Below, piece after piece: positions 53,701-60,915 of a stretch of 64,000 nucleotides of DNA. The notes under the pieces are model-generated. The model searched no databases. It was given only the letters and a program-made list of their open reading frames with translations, and had not been told where the DNA came from. Source of the DNA: Delphinus delphis (Eukaryota; Chordata; Mammalia; Artiodactyla; Delphinidae). Position 1 is the first letter of the stretch; each line of letters starts with the position of its first letter. The position numbers and the translations under genes were made by a program. The DNA lies in NCBI RefSeq assembly GCF_949987515.2, contig NC_082684.1, forward strand, positions 15,677,701 through 15,741,700, given 5' to 3'.

Positions 53701-54141
53701 TCGCGAGCGCGCACACCTCCTGCCCGCCGGGCGCCCGAGTGGGGGGTGGGGAGACGCCTCGGGCCCCCCCAGTCCCACCCCGGAACCCCTCCTCCGCGGC
53801 GCCCCCCGCGGCTCCCCCTCCAGCTCCCCGCGTGGCTCTCGCCGGGACCCCAACGCCTCCCTCAGATTCCCGGCGGCTCCTTCTTCAGCCGCGAGCCCGC
53901 TCTCTGAGGCCGCGGCTGCGCCCAGGCCCGAGGCGGCCTGGCCGAGGAGGCGCTGCTCGCCGACCCCGCGGCCAGTCAAAAGCGTCGGCGACGAGCAGGC
54001 CGCAGCGTCCAGGCCGGGCCCCACACCCCCCGTTACTCCTGACAACCGCGCGCCCGCCCGCCCGCCGAGGCCCGGCTTCCCGCCCCCGCCCGACGCGGGC
54101 CTCACCCGGATCTTGCGGCTGATCTCGGTGCCGATCTCCAT
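16186..54141 (-). CDS. ZC3H14: ZC3H14, complete coding sequence in 17 exons
   Basis: Zinc finger CCCH protein 14, a nuclear poly(A)-RNA-binding protein known to restrain poly(A) tail length and to be linked to intellectual disability in humans. The 17 coding exons sum to 2211 nt, 736 residues plus stop, the length I recall for human isoform 1. In order: PWI-like N-terminal fold (residues 1 to about 78); a SUMO-type IKPEP motif in exon 6; an NLS-like RKRKLPVV...VKVKK at 292-307, followed by an acidic run; a PIKEEE motif in exon 9; and five tandem CCCH fingers at 601-617, 622-638, 641-656, 682-697 and 701-716. It ends KWIRPQTSE. Every junction is GT-AG and the frame is intact. The start is MEIGTEISRKIR in the CpG island. 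Confidence 0.97.
16680..16786 (-). CDS. ZC3H14: ZC3H14 exon 16 (CCCH finger 5)
   Basis: 107 nt encoding finger 5 CRFNTQCTRPDCTFYH, then PPRHALKWIRPQT. Acceptor CTCCTTAG, donor GTAAAG. Without splicing, the frame would run into intron. Confidence 0.95.
17608..17699 (-). CDS. ZC3H14: ZC3H14 exon 15 (CCCH finger 4)
   Basis: 92 nt encoding a Pro/Ser linker and finger 4 CRYFPACKKMECPFYH (C-x5-C-x4-C-x3-H). Acceptor TTTGTCAG, donor GTAAGA. Confidence 0.96.
17835..18047 (+). repeat. CHR SINE, short cetacean type
   Basis: Begins GGGTTTCCCTGGTGGCACAG, includes GTGAGAGGCCCGCGTACCAC and an A-rich tail. ACTTTAG flanks both sides. It lies antisense to ZC3H14 in an intron. Confidence 0.92.
18215..18351 (-). 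CDS. ZC3H14: ZC3H14 exon 14 (CCCH fingers 2-3)
   Basis: 137 nt encoding most of finger 2 (AFPNCKFAEKCLFVH) and all of finger 3 (CKYDAKCTKPECPFTH, C-x5-C-x4-C-x3-H). Acceptor TTTTATAG, donor GTTGGT. Confidence 0.96.
19256..19376 (-). CDS. ZC3H14: ZC3H14 exon 13 (CCCH finger 1)
   Basis: 121 nt encoding AEMSELSVAQKPEKLLER, then finger 1 CKYWPACKNGDECAYHH and the first Cys of finger 2. Acceptor TTTGTAG, donor GTGAGT. Confidence 0.96.
19377..22838 (-). other. ZC3H14 intron 12
   Basis: 3.46 kb. Holds a minus-strand CHR-1 remnant (20180-20306) and a MIR-like stretch at about 20515-20640 (CTCTGTCACTTACTGGCTG, then CTGTTTCCTCATCTATACC). No further exon seen. Confidence 0.65.
20180..20306 (-). repeat. 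CHR-1 type SINE, diverged
   Basis: Reverse complement of the CHR-1 pattern: TTTTTTGGCCAGGCTG, then CAACCAGGGATCGAACCCAT and CCACTGGACTGCCAAGAAAT. Confidence 0.85.
22839..23071 (-). CDS. ZC3H14: ZC3H14 exon 12
   Basis: 233 nt encoding DLVQPDKPASPKFIVTLDG through HPQQLHLLSRQLEDPDGSFT. Acceptor CTGGCAG, donor GTGTGT. The donor was chosen because it joins to AEMSELSV in exon 13. Reading past the donor stays open for 28 more codons to a stop at 22756. Confidence 0.93.
23072..24037 (-). other. ZC3H14 intron 11
   Basis: 966 bases, with the CHR SINE at 23600-23776 and otherwise no recognisable feature. Confidence 0.6.
23600..23776 (-). repeat. CHR SINE, short type, internally shortened
   Basis: Reverse-strand copy beginning with a T run then GTGCGGGCCTCTCACCATCG and ending CACCAGGGAAGCCCC. 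The CTGGGCCCGTGAGCCATGG segment of other copies is missing. Similar flanks CTCTTCAGATTCTT and CTCTTAAGATTCTT look like a target-site duplication. Confidence 0.88.
24038..24197 (-). CDS. ZC3H14: ZC3H14 exon 11
   Basis: 160 nt encoding DYYDMESMVHADTRSFILKK through LRVLSGHLMQT. Acceptor GGCTCAG, donor GTAGAT. Confidence 0.95.
24198..28864 (-). other. ZC3H14 intron 10
   Basis: 4.7 kb dominated by old repeats: an L2-like antisense stretch at about 24945-25510, a MIR-like stretch around 25930-26110, and a second L2-like antisense stretch at about 28270-28600 (CCAGGCACTGAGAACACAAA). Several 60-120 codon frames on both strands show no conserved family and are not called genes. Confidence 0.55.
24945..25510 (-). 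repeat. L2-type LINE remnant
   Basis: Starts with the inverted L2 3' end (CACTGTGCTAGGTACACAAA) and continues with typical internal phrases such as AAGGATCTTGTATGTGCC and GTAGGGAAGTGACATGAGC. Confidence 0.55.
28865..28939 (-). CDS. ZC3H14: ZC3H14 exon 10
   Basis: 75 nt encoding GTQQRQLLSRLQIDPVMAET, then LQISQ. Acceptor TATTCTAG, donor GTTGGT. It enters and leaves in phase 1, so it is a frame-neutral cassette of 25 codons. Confidence 0.95.
30498..30891 (-). CDS. Candidate alternative first exon of ZC3H14 (coiled-coil ORF)
   Basis: An open frame of 131 codons from ATG at 30889-30891, in the 13-kb intron between exons 9 and 10 and on the same strand. It begins MKMSSRFPSPSLPVFF, continues through a heptad-like stretch rich in I/L/V (for example LLRKISTDISEIKG and EAKISSLEVKMNEY), and reaches DVKIIGFLRNIEK. 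At 30498 it meets AAAG/GTAAAT, a good donor, in phase 1, exactly the entry phase of exon 10. Without splicing it stops ten codons later. I see no good acceptor upstream, so a first exon fits better than an internal one. Alternatives are a LINE-1-like ORF1 remnant (the KIIGF...IEKGK end resembles the start of the ORF1 RNA-binding part) or a chance ORF. Known ZC3H14 isoforms do include one with an alternative first exon, but I cannot confirm it is this one. Confidence 0.45.
31548..31855 (+). repeat. CHR SINE whose A tail became a TA/CA microsatellite
   Basis: A short-type CHR SINE starts at 31556 (GGCTTCCCTGGTGGCGCAGT). Its A tail is followed by about 65 bases of (TA)n and 17 of (CA)n. Direct repeats ATGTGGTG at 31548-31555 and 31848-31855 enclose SINE and microsatellite together, so the microsatellite arose within the insertion. 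Confidence 0.88.
31767..31848. repeat. (TA)n(CA)n microsatellite
   Basis: Interrupted TA dinucleotides at 31767-31831, then CA repeats to 31848. Confidence 0.95.
31858..31975 (+). repeat. CHR-1 type SINE
   Basis: GGGACTTCCCTGGCTGTCCA at the start, GGGTTCGATCCCTGGTCAGG in the middle and CATGGCCAAAAAACC at the end. It lies directly after the microsatellite-bearing SINE. Confidence 0.9.
32130..32885 (-). mobile_element. L1 fragment, 3' part of ORF2 (antisense)
   Basis: The plus strand reads as the complement of L1 ORF2, with phrases such as GTAAGGGTCCAACTTCATTC, GGTGGATATCCAGGTGTCCA, CTTGATTACTGTAGCTCTGT and GTAAGTTTTGAACTTGG. Frames are broken. It is inserted in the gene's own direction (minus). 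Confidence 0.8.
33470..33600 (-). repeat. MIR-type SINE remnant
   Basis: AGAAAGGTGAAGGTCAGCTA, then GTGAGTGGCAGAGCCGGGTT resembles the inverted MIR core. Confidence 0.55.
34406..34455. repeat. Compound (CA)n(CAC)n(C)n microsatellite
   Basis: CA repeats pass into CAC repeats and then a C run. It directly follows an L2-like fragment (CCAGGCACTGTTCTGGGTGC). Confidence 0.93.
34650..34770 (+). repeat. CHR-1 type SINE
   Basis: GGGACTTCCCTGGCACTCCA start, ACCCCCGGTCTGGGAACTAA middle, CGCGGCCAAAAAAAAAG end. Confidence 0.9.
35680..35860 (+). mobile_element. L1 3' end with (GT)n expansion
   Basis: The 3' terminal phrase ATCACTTTGCTGTATACCTG, then ATATCAACTATACTTCC and an A tail is the usual cetartiodactyl L1 3' UTR. 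A GT repeat of about 75 bases (35709-35783) sits inside it. Confidence 0.75.
35709..35783. repeat. (GT)n microsatellite
   Basis: About 37 uninterrupted GT units. Confidence 0.97.
37160..39310 (+). mobile_element. Old L1 fragments, sense orientation
   Basis: Degraded L1 text: CAGAAAAAGGACAGATCACC near 37250, CACATTATCGGACCACAGTA near 38600, and ATAAGAGCAGAAATCAATGA near 39120, which resembles the ORF2 reverse transcriptase region. It is interrupted by the CHR SINE at 38788. No long frame remains. Confidence 0.65.
38788..38995 (+). repeat. CHR SINE, short cetacean type
   Basis: GGGCTTCCCTGGTGGCGCAG start, CTGAGCCTGCGCGTCCGGAG middle, GAGGCCCGCATACCACAAAA end with an A tail. It is inserted into an old L1. 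Confidence 0.93.
39359..39738 (+). repeat. CHR SINE, long type, with target-site duplication
   Basis: About 355 bp from GGGCTTCCCTGGTGGCGCAG to a TAAATA-rich and A-rich tail. CCTGTCACAG at the left flank recurs directly after the tail, a clean 10-bp duplication, so the copy is full length. Confidence 0.93.
40525..40690 (+). mobile_element. hAT-type DNA transposon remnant
   Basis: Matches a common mammalian non-autonomous element in pieces: GGGGTAGCAAACATTTTCTA, then GCCACAGACAATACATAAAC and CCAATAAAACTTCACTTAC. Confidence 0.6.
41981..42136 (-). CDS. ZC3H14: ZC3H14 exon 9
   Basis: 156 nt encoding VSQKQTLPVAPRTRTSQEEL through IKEEETKGDNIDKSQ. PIKEEE is another SUMO-type site. Acceptor ATAAAAG, donor GTAATA. 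Followed by a 13-kb intron holding the candidate alternative first exon. Confidence 0.94.
43373..43473 (-). CDS. ZC3H14: ZC3H14 exon 8
   Basis: 101 nt encoding PSLPPSKQANKNLILKAISE through TTNYSA, between TTTTTTAG and GTAATT. Confidence 0.94.
43870..44030 (-). CDS. ZC3H14: ZC3H14 exon 7
   Basis: 161 nt encoding EENFRKRKLPVVSSVVKVKK, then an acidic block GEEEEEDDD and a Ser-rich tail. The basic clusters form a bipartite NLS-like signal. Acceptor GATTGCAG, donor GTACCC. Confidence 0.95.
44570..44999 (-). CDS. ZC3H14: ZC3H14 exon 6
   Basis: The largest coding exon, 430 nt (residues 144-287), phase 2 to 0. It includes SEDVIDIKPEPDDLIDEDL with a consensus SUMO acceptor (IKPE) and a glutamine run (QFQQQQNS). 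Acceptor TTTAACAG, donor GTTTGT. Confidence 0.96.
45354..45549 (-). CDS. ZC3H14: ZC3H14 exon 5
   Basis: 196 nt encoding DPSSLKSSDTNIFDSN through SRVSTSSQEQKATNV. It is Ser- and charge-rich, probably disordered linker. Acceptor TTTCTAG, donor GTAAGA. Confidence 0.94.
46025..46065 (-). CDS. ZC3H14: ZC3H14 exon 4
   Basis: 41 nt encoding LHGVLDKLRSVTT between CTTTTAG and GTAAGG, the end of the N-terminal domain (to about residue 78). Confidence 0.94.
47810..48040 (+). repeat. CHR SINE, short cetacean type, with target-site duplication
   Basis: GGGCTTCCCTGGTGGCGCAG at 47822 to an A tail at about 48030. AGCTCCAAACT flanks both sides (47811-47821 and 48030-48040), a clean duplication with little divergence, so a recent insertion. 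Confidence 0.94.
48205..48415 (-). repeat. MIR-type SINE
   Basis: GGGCCAGGCACAGCTGTGAG, then CCATTTTGCAGATGGAGAAA and GGCAGTCTGGCTCCAGAGGC match an inverted MIR. Confidence 0.8.
48522..48636 (-). CDS. ZC3H14: ZC3H14 exon 3
   Basis: 115 nt encoding DEELPDYIMVMVANKK through LFLGNNTIRFTV, the core of the PWI-like fold. Acceptor TTAAATAG, donor GTATGT; the Trp codon is split with exon 4. Confidence 0.96.
50067..50174 (+). repeat. CHR-1 type SINE with internal deletion
   Basis: GGGACTTCCTTGGCAGTCCA start, GGGAACTAAGATCCCGCAAG middle, GGCACGGCCAAAAAATAAA end. About 20 bases before the B-box region are missing compared with other copies. Confidence 0.9.
51395..52885 (+). mobile_element. Ancient hAT-like DNA transposon, split by an L1 3' end
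   Basis: Left part (GTCTCAGGCCCCCCTTTACA, then TACACCAAAACTCAACGAGT) and right part (CTAGGTCAGTTCTCAACTCA, ending CCACACCTGGAGAACCACTA) belong to one family with GGTTCTCAAAC-type ends. The right terminus is the inverted form of such an end. The two parts are separated by an L1 tail at about 52150-52415. Open frames inside are remnants. Confidence 0.65.
52150..52415 (+). mobile_element. L1 3' UTR fragment
   Basis: G-rich stretch AAGGGGGGAGGGGGATGG, then CACTTTGCTGTACACTTAAA and ATTGTAAATCAACTAAAC with an A-rich tail: a 5'-truncated L1. GTTCCAAA flanks both sides, a possible target-site duplication. Confidence 0.75.
53579..53621 (-). CDS. ZC3H14: ZC3H14 exon 2
   Basis: 43 nt, acceptor CCCTCAG, donor GTAAGT. 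It encodes SAIKGKLQELGAYV in the PWI-like N-terminal domain. Confidence 0.95.
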
Positions 54142-54380
54142 GGCTCCGGGGCCGGCGGTGGGCTCAGCACCGCGAAGGGTTCCGCTTACTGGGAGCCGGA
54201 GTCCAGCTGCCAGCCCGCAGCCTCACCGCCTCCACCACCGCCGCTCCCGGCCGCGCGCTCTGCGTGACCCGCCCCCACCGGCTCGAGCCAAGTCGAGCGC
54301 GCCTGCGCCTAAGCCTGCGCCTGCGCGCACTCGGGCCCGGGGAGCCGGCACTCTGGCGACCTCTACTGGCCGGGAGGAGA
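53640..54380 (-). promoter_or_regulatory. ZC3H14: ZC3H14 CpG-island promoter
   Basis: Very GC- and CpG-rich DNA around exon 1. Upstream of the ATG (higher coordinates) are a GC box (CCCGCCCCC, about 54268-54276) and NRF1-like TGCGCCTGCGCGCA (54316-54329) with a second TGCGC-rich copy nearby. No TATA box is seen, as usual for a housekeeping gene. The exact start site is not determinable. Open frames of up to 176 codons here reflect base composition only. Confidence 0.8.
54106..54141 (-). CDS. ZC3H14: ZC3H14 exon 1 (start codon)
   Basis: Encodes MEIGTEISRKIR, then donor GTGAGG. It lies in a CpG island. The ATG is the conserved ZC3H14 start. Longer open frames across this GC-rich sequence are read-through into intron 1 and not real. 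Confidence 0.96.
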
Positions 54381-55384
54381 GCCGCGATAAAACCTTAGAA
54401 TCAAAGTAAGCGTAGAGAGAGGACTCCCCTCTCCCCATATCTGCTAATTCCTGAAGTGGTATCATTAGTTATTAATTGCTGCATAACAAATTACCGCACA
54501 CATTTACCATCTTGTGGTTTCCATGGGTCTGGAATCTTAACACAGCTTAGCTGGATTCTCCGCTCAGGGTCTCATAAAGCTGCAGTTGAGGTGTCAGGAA
54601 GGCTGTGTTCTAGTCTGGAGGCTTCACCGAGGAAGAAGCCACCTTCAAGCTCATTTAGGTTGTAAGCGGAATTAATCTCCTTGCAGCTTTATGAGTGAGG
54701 GCCTCAGCTTTCTCCCGGCTGTTGTCTGGAGGCCACCCTCAGGTCAGAGATGTTGCCCACACTTCCTTGCCGAGGGCTTCACCAACATGGCTGCTCACTA
54801 CATCAAGCCCGGGAAGAGAGGATCCCAGCCCAGTCCTTCTTTTAAAGGCTTTCATTTGATTAAGCCAGGGCCTCCCAGGGCCTGACCCCCAAATCAACTG
54901 ATTTAGGGTCTTAATTACAAAATTAGATTGCAAAATCCTTCAACCATGCATATTCATTAGCTGCAAGCAAATCACAGGTGCTGCCTGCACTCAAGGGGAG
55001 GGGATTACAAAGGGTGTAAACAGCAGCGGCAGAAATCTTGAGGCCACCTAGGGTCTGTCGGCCACACGGTCCTTCATCTCATAGAATCCTTTTTTTCTTC
55101 GGAATTACTATAACGTCTATGTGGGAGCTACTAGTATGACACTATCCTTTCTGTAATGTTCATCTCATTTGCGTGTATGTGTGTGGGCACATGTGCGTTT
55201 GTTCTCTCTAACAAAATTATAAACTCCTTGTAGGTCTGTATTTCTCCAGAATTTCTTTTGGGACGCTAGACACATAGTAAGCACTTATTAAATATTTGAA
55301 GGATAAAATTAATTAATGACCTACATTACAAAAGCATTCCTCACGGATAAATCCAATGATCATGCACTCATTCAACATTGATGA

Positions 55385-55625
55385 GAGGCAGCAGAGCAGA
55401 GTGACTGAGAACAGGGACCCTGGAGCCAGACTGTCTGGGTTTGAATCCCAGCTCTGCTACCCTCTCTGAGACCTTAGGCAAGTTGCTTATCCCCTCTACC
55501 TTAGTTTCCTCATCTGTGACATAAGTATGATAGCAGTTTCTCCTTCATAGAGTTATTATGAGGATGAGGTAAGTTCATAGTTGGGAAGTATTTTGAACTG
55601 TGCTTGGCTCATTGCAGTACTGTGG
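55385..55625 (+). repeat. MIR SINE
   Basis: CTGGAGCCAGACTGTCTGGG, then TTGAATCCCAGCTCTGCTAC, GCAAGTTGCTTATCCCCTC and TTTCCTCATCTGTGACATAA: nearly full-length MIR. Confidence 0.9.
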
Positions 55626-58600
55626 TTGTTGATTAAAAATTAAATGCCTACCCTGAGTCAGATGCTCTGCTACGAGCCAGAGCACAAAGATGAGTGAGAC
55701 TGAGTTCCTGCATTAACAACATTCACAATCCTAAAGACAGGCACCTTATTTCTATCTCTTTACCCACCATTTCAGAACTAAGAATGCAAACACATGTTTT
55801 GCCATTACTGCATACAAAATCCTTAGTCAATATTTAGATAATAGTGAAAGAACATTTTATGAAAAATAGAGAATGTTTTCATTAAAATGTATTCAGAATA
55901 GGTAAAACTTTTTTTTTAAAATGTATTCAAGAAAGAGTCAACTTTCAAGACAATCCATTTAAAACTGCAGAAGGAGACTCGCAGGCTGCTTAAGAACTTG
56001 CATATTTAGATCTCAGGAGTGTGTCTGGATCACAGAGGGGATGACCCCACTAAACCGATGGTGTTCAGTGGTCTGACATTGTTACAGGTGCTTCCCTGTA
56101 AGATGCATCTTCATAAACCACATTGCATCCAGAGGAAGATGATCATAATGATGCCTGAAAGAAACCATTAAAGGGACTAGTGGTATTCAACTTGAAAAAG
56201 ACTAAGCAGGACAATGAGAATTATTTTCCGGCGTGGAAGTTCTCTCCAGTTCAGGAGGAATGACATATTTTGCTCTAGGAGACAATGAGGACTAGATTTC
56301 AATGAATCCCAGTTGAGGGCTCTGGGCTGTTTTTCAAAGAGAGAAGATTACTAAAAAGAGCATTGGTTTTGAAGTCAAAGAGGTCGAGTACTAACCCCAA
56401 TTGCATGGAGTCAGTTGTCTTCTAACACTGGCCCCCTAGCATCTCCAGCCTCCTCTCAGGGCAGCATTCCAACTGGGTGCTGCACATCATTTGCAAGTGT
56501 CGGGGGAGAGGAGGGCAGAAGAGAGGTGTTTGGGGGTGTCCTTCAGCCTGGAATGCTTTTCTCTTTTTTTCTTTGAATGCCTAATGAACTTTTTATTTGT
56601 CCTTCCAGACACAGCCAGAAGCTGATCATAGTGATAAACTGAATATCACTCCACTTAGAATATCTACCCATTAAGTGTATTTGCCTACTAGAATTATATA
56701 TTCACCTGTTCCTCACATGGTGAGTCTTTGAGAACAGGGCCATACATCTTATTTATCTTTCTCTTTGCAGCATTCGGCTTCCAAGAGATGAGGTTTGAAT
56801 AGACAAGTTTTTTCATTAGTGAATATCTCATGGCATGTCTACCCTTGGATCAAAAGCCCTTAAGTGTTGGGAATTCCAGTCACAGCAATTGCTTTTGCTA
56901 TGGAAGCTGACATACTTTTCTTCATTTTCTTGTCCATTGAACAAATATATTGCCAGCATCATCATGGTAATTTATATAGTGAGAGATAGTGGGTACTCAC
57001 CAAGTATCAAAGCAGATTAATTTCTTAACCCCTAAGGAAGTATCAGTCAGTGTACCACCAAAACCACAATTTCTTTCCCTTTATTGAACATCTTTTCACT
57101 GTAGAAATTTTTAAATTTTTACTTTGTTTTAAAGAGAATTACCTTCACAGGAAGAAGAATGTATATCACTTCTGGGTAGCAAGAGGAGGTAAAAATACAG
57201 ACAGATATGTAATTGCTTATTCATCTACACACTCTCTGTAGACAGGTACATAGTATTATGGTAACACCAGTTACCCCCAGGAGGAGTGCAGGAAAGTAAG
57301 AAGGAGACTTTTCCTTGCACCGTTTTGTATCTTTTGGGGTTGAACCATATAAATTATCTCACTTCCTTCCATACAAACAGAAGCCAATAATAATTTCATG
57401 CCGAACACTTTGAAGCCTTTGTTCAAGTGGCTTGTCATGGGGCTGTTACTGTCAAATTAACATGGTTGCAGGAAAATAGAGCTTAAGGACTTGGTCAGCA
57501 AGTGGCACTTGTGGACCGTGAGGGAGGAAGTTCAGCTCAGTGTATAACATCGCTTGGGTTTTACAATCATTTTCTATTTTTAAAATTCTTTTATTTTCTT
57601 CCCGATTCAATTAACAAGTTTTTATTTAGTGCCTACCCTCTGCCCAGTAGTGTCCTAGGAATTCTAGGAGATATAAAAGAAGCCTACATGAAACAGTTTT
57701 TAACGTTCTTGCCAAGTGTGGGGATCACTGTGGAATGGGGTGGCTAGCAAGTTGTGCTGGAAGCAGAGCCTTGAATTGAGGCTTGGAGAGCAACAGAAGG
57801 CTTAGACAAAGGGAAGGGGGGGGCGGAGGTGCTCTGGGCCAGGAGAAACGGTTTGATGGGGGCAGTAGGGGAGAAGAGGGGAATAAGGATGGTCATAAGA
57901 GGCTGAGGCCGATTTAGAAAGGCCCTAAAAGGTCAGGCAGAACAGCTTAGCCTTAGGGGTCCATTGGGAGTGATAAACCTCAAGGAGACGTAAGCCTGGT
58001 ATTCACATGGAAAGAAGAGAGAGCACAAACCAGAGGCATGGAGACCGCCCTTGTTGCAGTAAGTCAGATGTAAAATGATGAGGGATGAAGGTTTGGATTA
58101 GAATGGGGGGGGGAGGGGGGCATTCAGGAACAGAGAGGAAAGAAAGCATTCATGAGATGTTTCAAAGGAGGAAGTGGCAGGCCTTGATGTTAGGCTGGAG
58201 ATGGAGAAGACTCACACGTAATTTCAGTTTTTCTATATTGGGAAACCAGAGAGCCACTCATTTTCTCTTTTCTTCGCACACGAATTGACCCCCTCATGGT
58301 GTCCAGTTGAAATTCAATTATAAGCAGAATTGATTGATTTTCTTCCATATAGAAACACATGTAATCCTATTTGCCTTGAGCTCCATTACCCAAGCTGAGT
58401 CCTGCCTAGGGTTTGTTCTTCCATCGCACTCCTACTTCCAGGATGGCGCTTTCCACTTAGGCCTTGTTTGTCATGCGTATGTGCGGTGTGTAGGTTTATT
58501 ACCCACTAGACTAGAAGTCCTTTGTGAGCAGGGACCATGAGTAAGTACTCACTAAGTGTCTGTTAACTGTTGAAGAAAATGAGATCTAAATGAAATGTAA

Positions 58601-58865
58601 CATAAGAAAGCTTTCCAGAAACATATTTTTTTAAAAAATCATTTAAATAAAATTTACATAATAAAAATTTCTCTGCTCCAATCACTCAAACCATACGCCA
58701 GGGAAAGGCGAAACACCCTATTGTGATGGTGTTAGGGACACAATTTTATTCCTTGGCTTAAGTGTTGCCATGCAGTAATAAAAATAATAATGCAGTGTAA
58801 TAATACCATGTAATAATAAAAATTGCTAATAGGCCTTAGAATGAAACATTTCACACAAGTTACTG

Positions 58866-59100
58866 GATAGTGATTATTATTATTATTATTTTCGGTATGT
58901 GGGCTTCTCACTGCTGCGGCCTCTCCCGCCGCGGAGCACAGGCCCTGGACGCACAGGCCCAACGGCCATGGCTCACGGGCCCAGCCGCTCCGCGCCATGC
59001 GTGATCCTCCCGGACCAGGGCACGAACCCGCGTCCCCTGCACCGGCAGGCGGACCCCCAACCACTGCGCCACCAGGGAAGCCCAGATAGTGATGATTATT
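58866..59100 (-). repeat. CHR SINE, short type, with duplicated ATT-repeat flank
   Basis: Minus-strand SINE body at 58891-59083 (CCACTGCGCCACCAGGGAAG at its right end). GATAGTGATTATTATT at the left and GATAGTGATGATTATT at the right form the target-site duplication; the left copy runs into (ATT)n. Confidence 0.9.
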
Positions 59101-59579
59101 ATTATCATTTTACAGGAGATGAGCAGGCACAGAAAGGTTAAGAAACTCGCACACGGCGACCCAGCTAAGTAAGCGTTGGCGCTGAGATTTGAACCCAGAC
59201 AATTTTGACTCTGGAGTTCCCCATCCTTAAGAGCTTTACTTTGTACTGCATTAAGCACACAGCTCTTTTGAAGACCTACAGGTTATTTGAGGCATAACCT
59301 TTTTCAGGGGAAGGGGACTTTGGCACCCTGTACTACCAATCAGTGTTTTTCCTTTTTTTATGGGCTATATCCTTAGACATAAGCATGGGAGGAAGAAATT
59401 GAATGTTTGAACTGTTTTCAGAAATGTATAAGAGTAAACGAACAACTCCAGCAATAATAGAATTTTACAGAACACCTAAGAACAACACGGGAATAAAACC
59501 CTTTACATGGCACCGAAATAATATCCCCCTCCTCTCATTTTTATTAAAAGCCTTGCTTTATTTGGAAACTCTTAAAATA

Positions 59580-60240
59580 AGTGGTCATAGGATTAAAAAA
59601 AGCCGCGGCGCGCCCCCTCCCCTGCGGCCGGGCGCAGCTGTCCGCGCCTCCCCCGCCCGCATTCCAACTCTCTGAGGTCACGGGCAGCCACCGCCTCCCC
59701 GGATCCGCCCGCCCGGCCCAGGGGGAGGGACGCCCGGCCCCGGCCGCTCCGCTGCTCCGGCCGCGCGTCCTGTGCCCGTCCGCCCGCCTTCCTGCTGTCC
59801 CGGCCCCCGGCCGGTTTCTTTGTGCGGCGCTGCCGGCCGGCGTGTCCCTTCTCCGGGCCTCTCCCCTCGCCGCGGCCGCCGCGGGACCCTGCGCGGGGGA
59901 ATGCTCTGCGGGCCGAGTTCGGGGAGACAGGAAGTGAGGCGTGCGAGCCCCATGAGCGCGCCGCGGCGCGGGCTGGCGTGCGGGCGCGGCTGCGGCGGCC
60001 GCGCGGCGGGGCCCTGGGAGGCGGGCCGCTGAACTGGGCGCGCGGCCCCGAGGATGCGGGAGCGGGAGCAGGTGAGGGCGCGGGGCCCGGGCCGGCGGGC
60101 GGCGGGGGGCTGGCGGGCGGGCGCGGGGCCGAGCGCTGGCGTGTGTCCGCGAGCCGGGACCCCGGAGCGCGTCGGCCGGCCCCGGAGTCCTGGAGGATGG
60201 GTCCCAGCTCCCAGACCTGAGGCAGGAGCGTAACAAAGAA
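59580..60240 (+). promoter_or_regulatory. PTPN21: CpG island, inferred PTPN21 promoter
   Basis: An abrupt switch from AT-rich DNA to about 650 bases of extreme CpG density. It contains an ETS-like ACAGGAAGTG at about 59927-59936 and no TATA box. Its position and orientation match the divergent neighbour of ZC3H14 in mammals, PTPN21, a FERM-domain tyrosine phosphatase. No PTPN21 protein sequence is present in the window, so the assignment rests on gene order. Confidence 0.6.
59940..60071 (+). other. PTPN21: Inferred non-coding first exon of PTPN21
   Basis: The exon 3' end is fixed by a strong donor, GAGCAG/GTGAGG at 60071/60072. The 5' end is approximate. An ATG at about 60054 begins MREREQ and is open through the donor, so it may start an upstream ORF or be unused. 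The coding exons lie beyond the window. Confidence 0.45.
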
Positions 60241-60689
60241 AAAAGTCTTCTTTTCCAAGTTCTCTCTGATCTACTTGAGTAATTTCTAAAGGGGTCTTGA
60301 ACTTGTATTCTGAACTCCTCGGCTGATTGTAGCGGCTTAATTCTGGATCAGAGTTTTAAACGTTTTAGGCATATTTGTGCCTCTTAGAATATTAAGTGCG
60401 AGATTTGCTAGGTAACTTTGGCGAGAAGGCGAGTAGGGAAGGACTGTTTCGTGGTGATGACTTGTTTTGGTTTTGGAGTAAAGATTGTTTACTCTGGAAA
60501 AAAGAATTCTTGGGTCTGCAAATTCCGACTTGTGGTTTCTGCAAATCCTGATTAGATTGGCCGCTCTTGGCATGCCCGTCTTAATTTTCTTTTTTGCTGA
60601 GAAAGCCTTATAATAATATGCTCGCAAACACGTTCAAAACACTCCGTGTGCTCCAGGTGACAAGCGCTGTATGCCTAATGGTTGCTGAC

Positions 60690-60915
60690 AGATTTTTTTT
60701 TTTTTTTTTCCTTCGGTACGCGGGCCTCTCACTGTTGTGGCCTCTCCCATTGCGGAGCACACGCGCCGGACGCTCAGGCTCAGCGGCCATGGCTCACGGG
60801 CTCAGTCGCTCCGAGGCATGTGGGATTTTCCCGGACCAGGGCACGAACCCGTGTCCCCTGCATCGGCAGGCGGACTCTCAACCACTGCGCCACCAGGGAA
60901 GCCCCAGATTTTTTT
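60690..60915 (-). repeat. CHR SINE, short cetacean type
   Basis: T run, CTTCGGTACGCGGGCCTCTC, then CACTGCGCCACCAGGGAAGC. CAGATTTTTT occurs on both sides, consistent with a target-site duplication. Confidence 0.92.

Larger units (their letters stand above)
54381..59579. other. Intergenic region between ZC3H14 and inferred PTPN21 promoters
   Basis: 5.2 kb of old repeats: an unnamed repeat at about 54450-55060 (ATTGCTGCATAACAAATTAC, then GCACTCAAGGGGAGGGGATT), L2 pieces (about 55130-55310, 56540-56790 and 58480-58580 plus; about 57600-58260 minus), a MIR at 55385-55625, a CHR SINE at 58891-59083 and a MIR-like piece at 59100-59230. I see no exon. Confidence 0.65.

Noticed and set aside
53598..54141. 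Overlapping open frames of 174-176 codons on both strands
   Set aside because: They lie in the ZC3H14 CpG island, where stop codons are rare by composition. Only the first 12 codons of the minus frame are real (exon 1).
59544..60258. Minus-strand frames of 221-230 codons rich in Arg, Pro and Ala
   Set aside because: Composition artefact of the second CpG island; no recognisable domain, and the strong donor at 60072 is on the plus strand.
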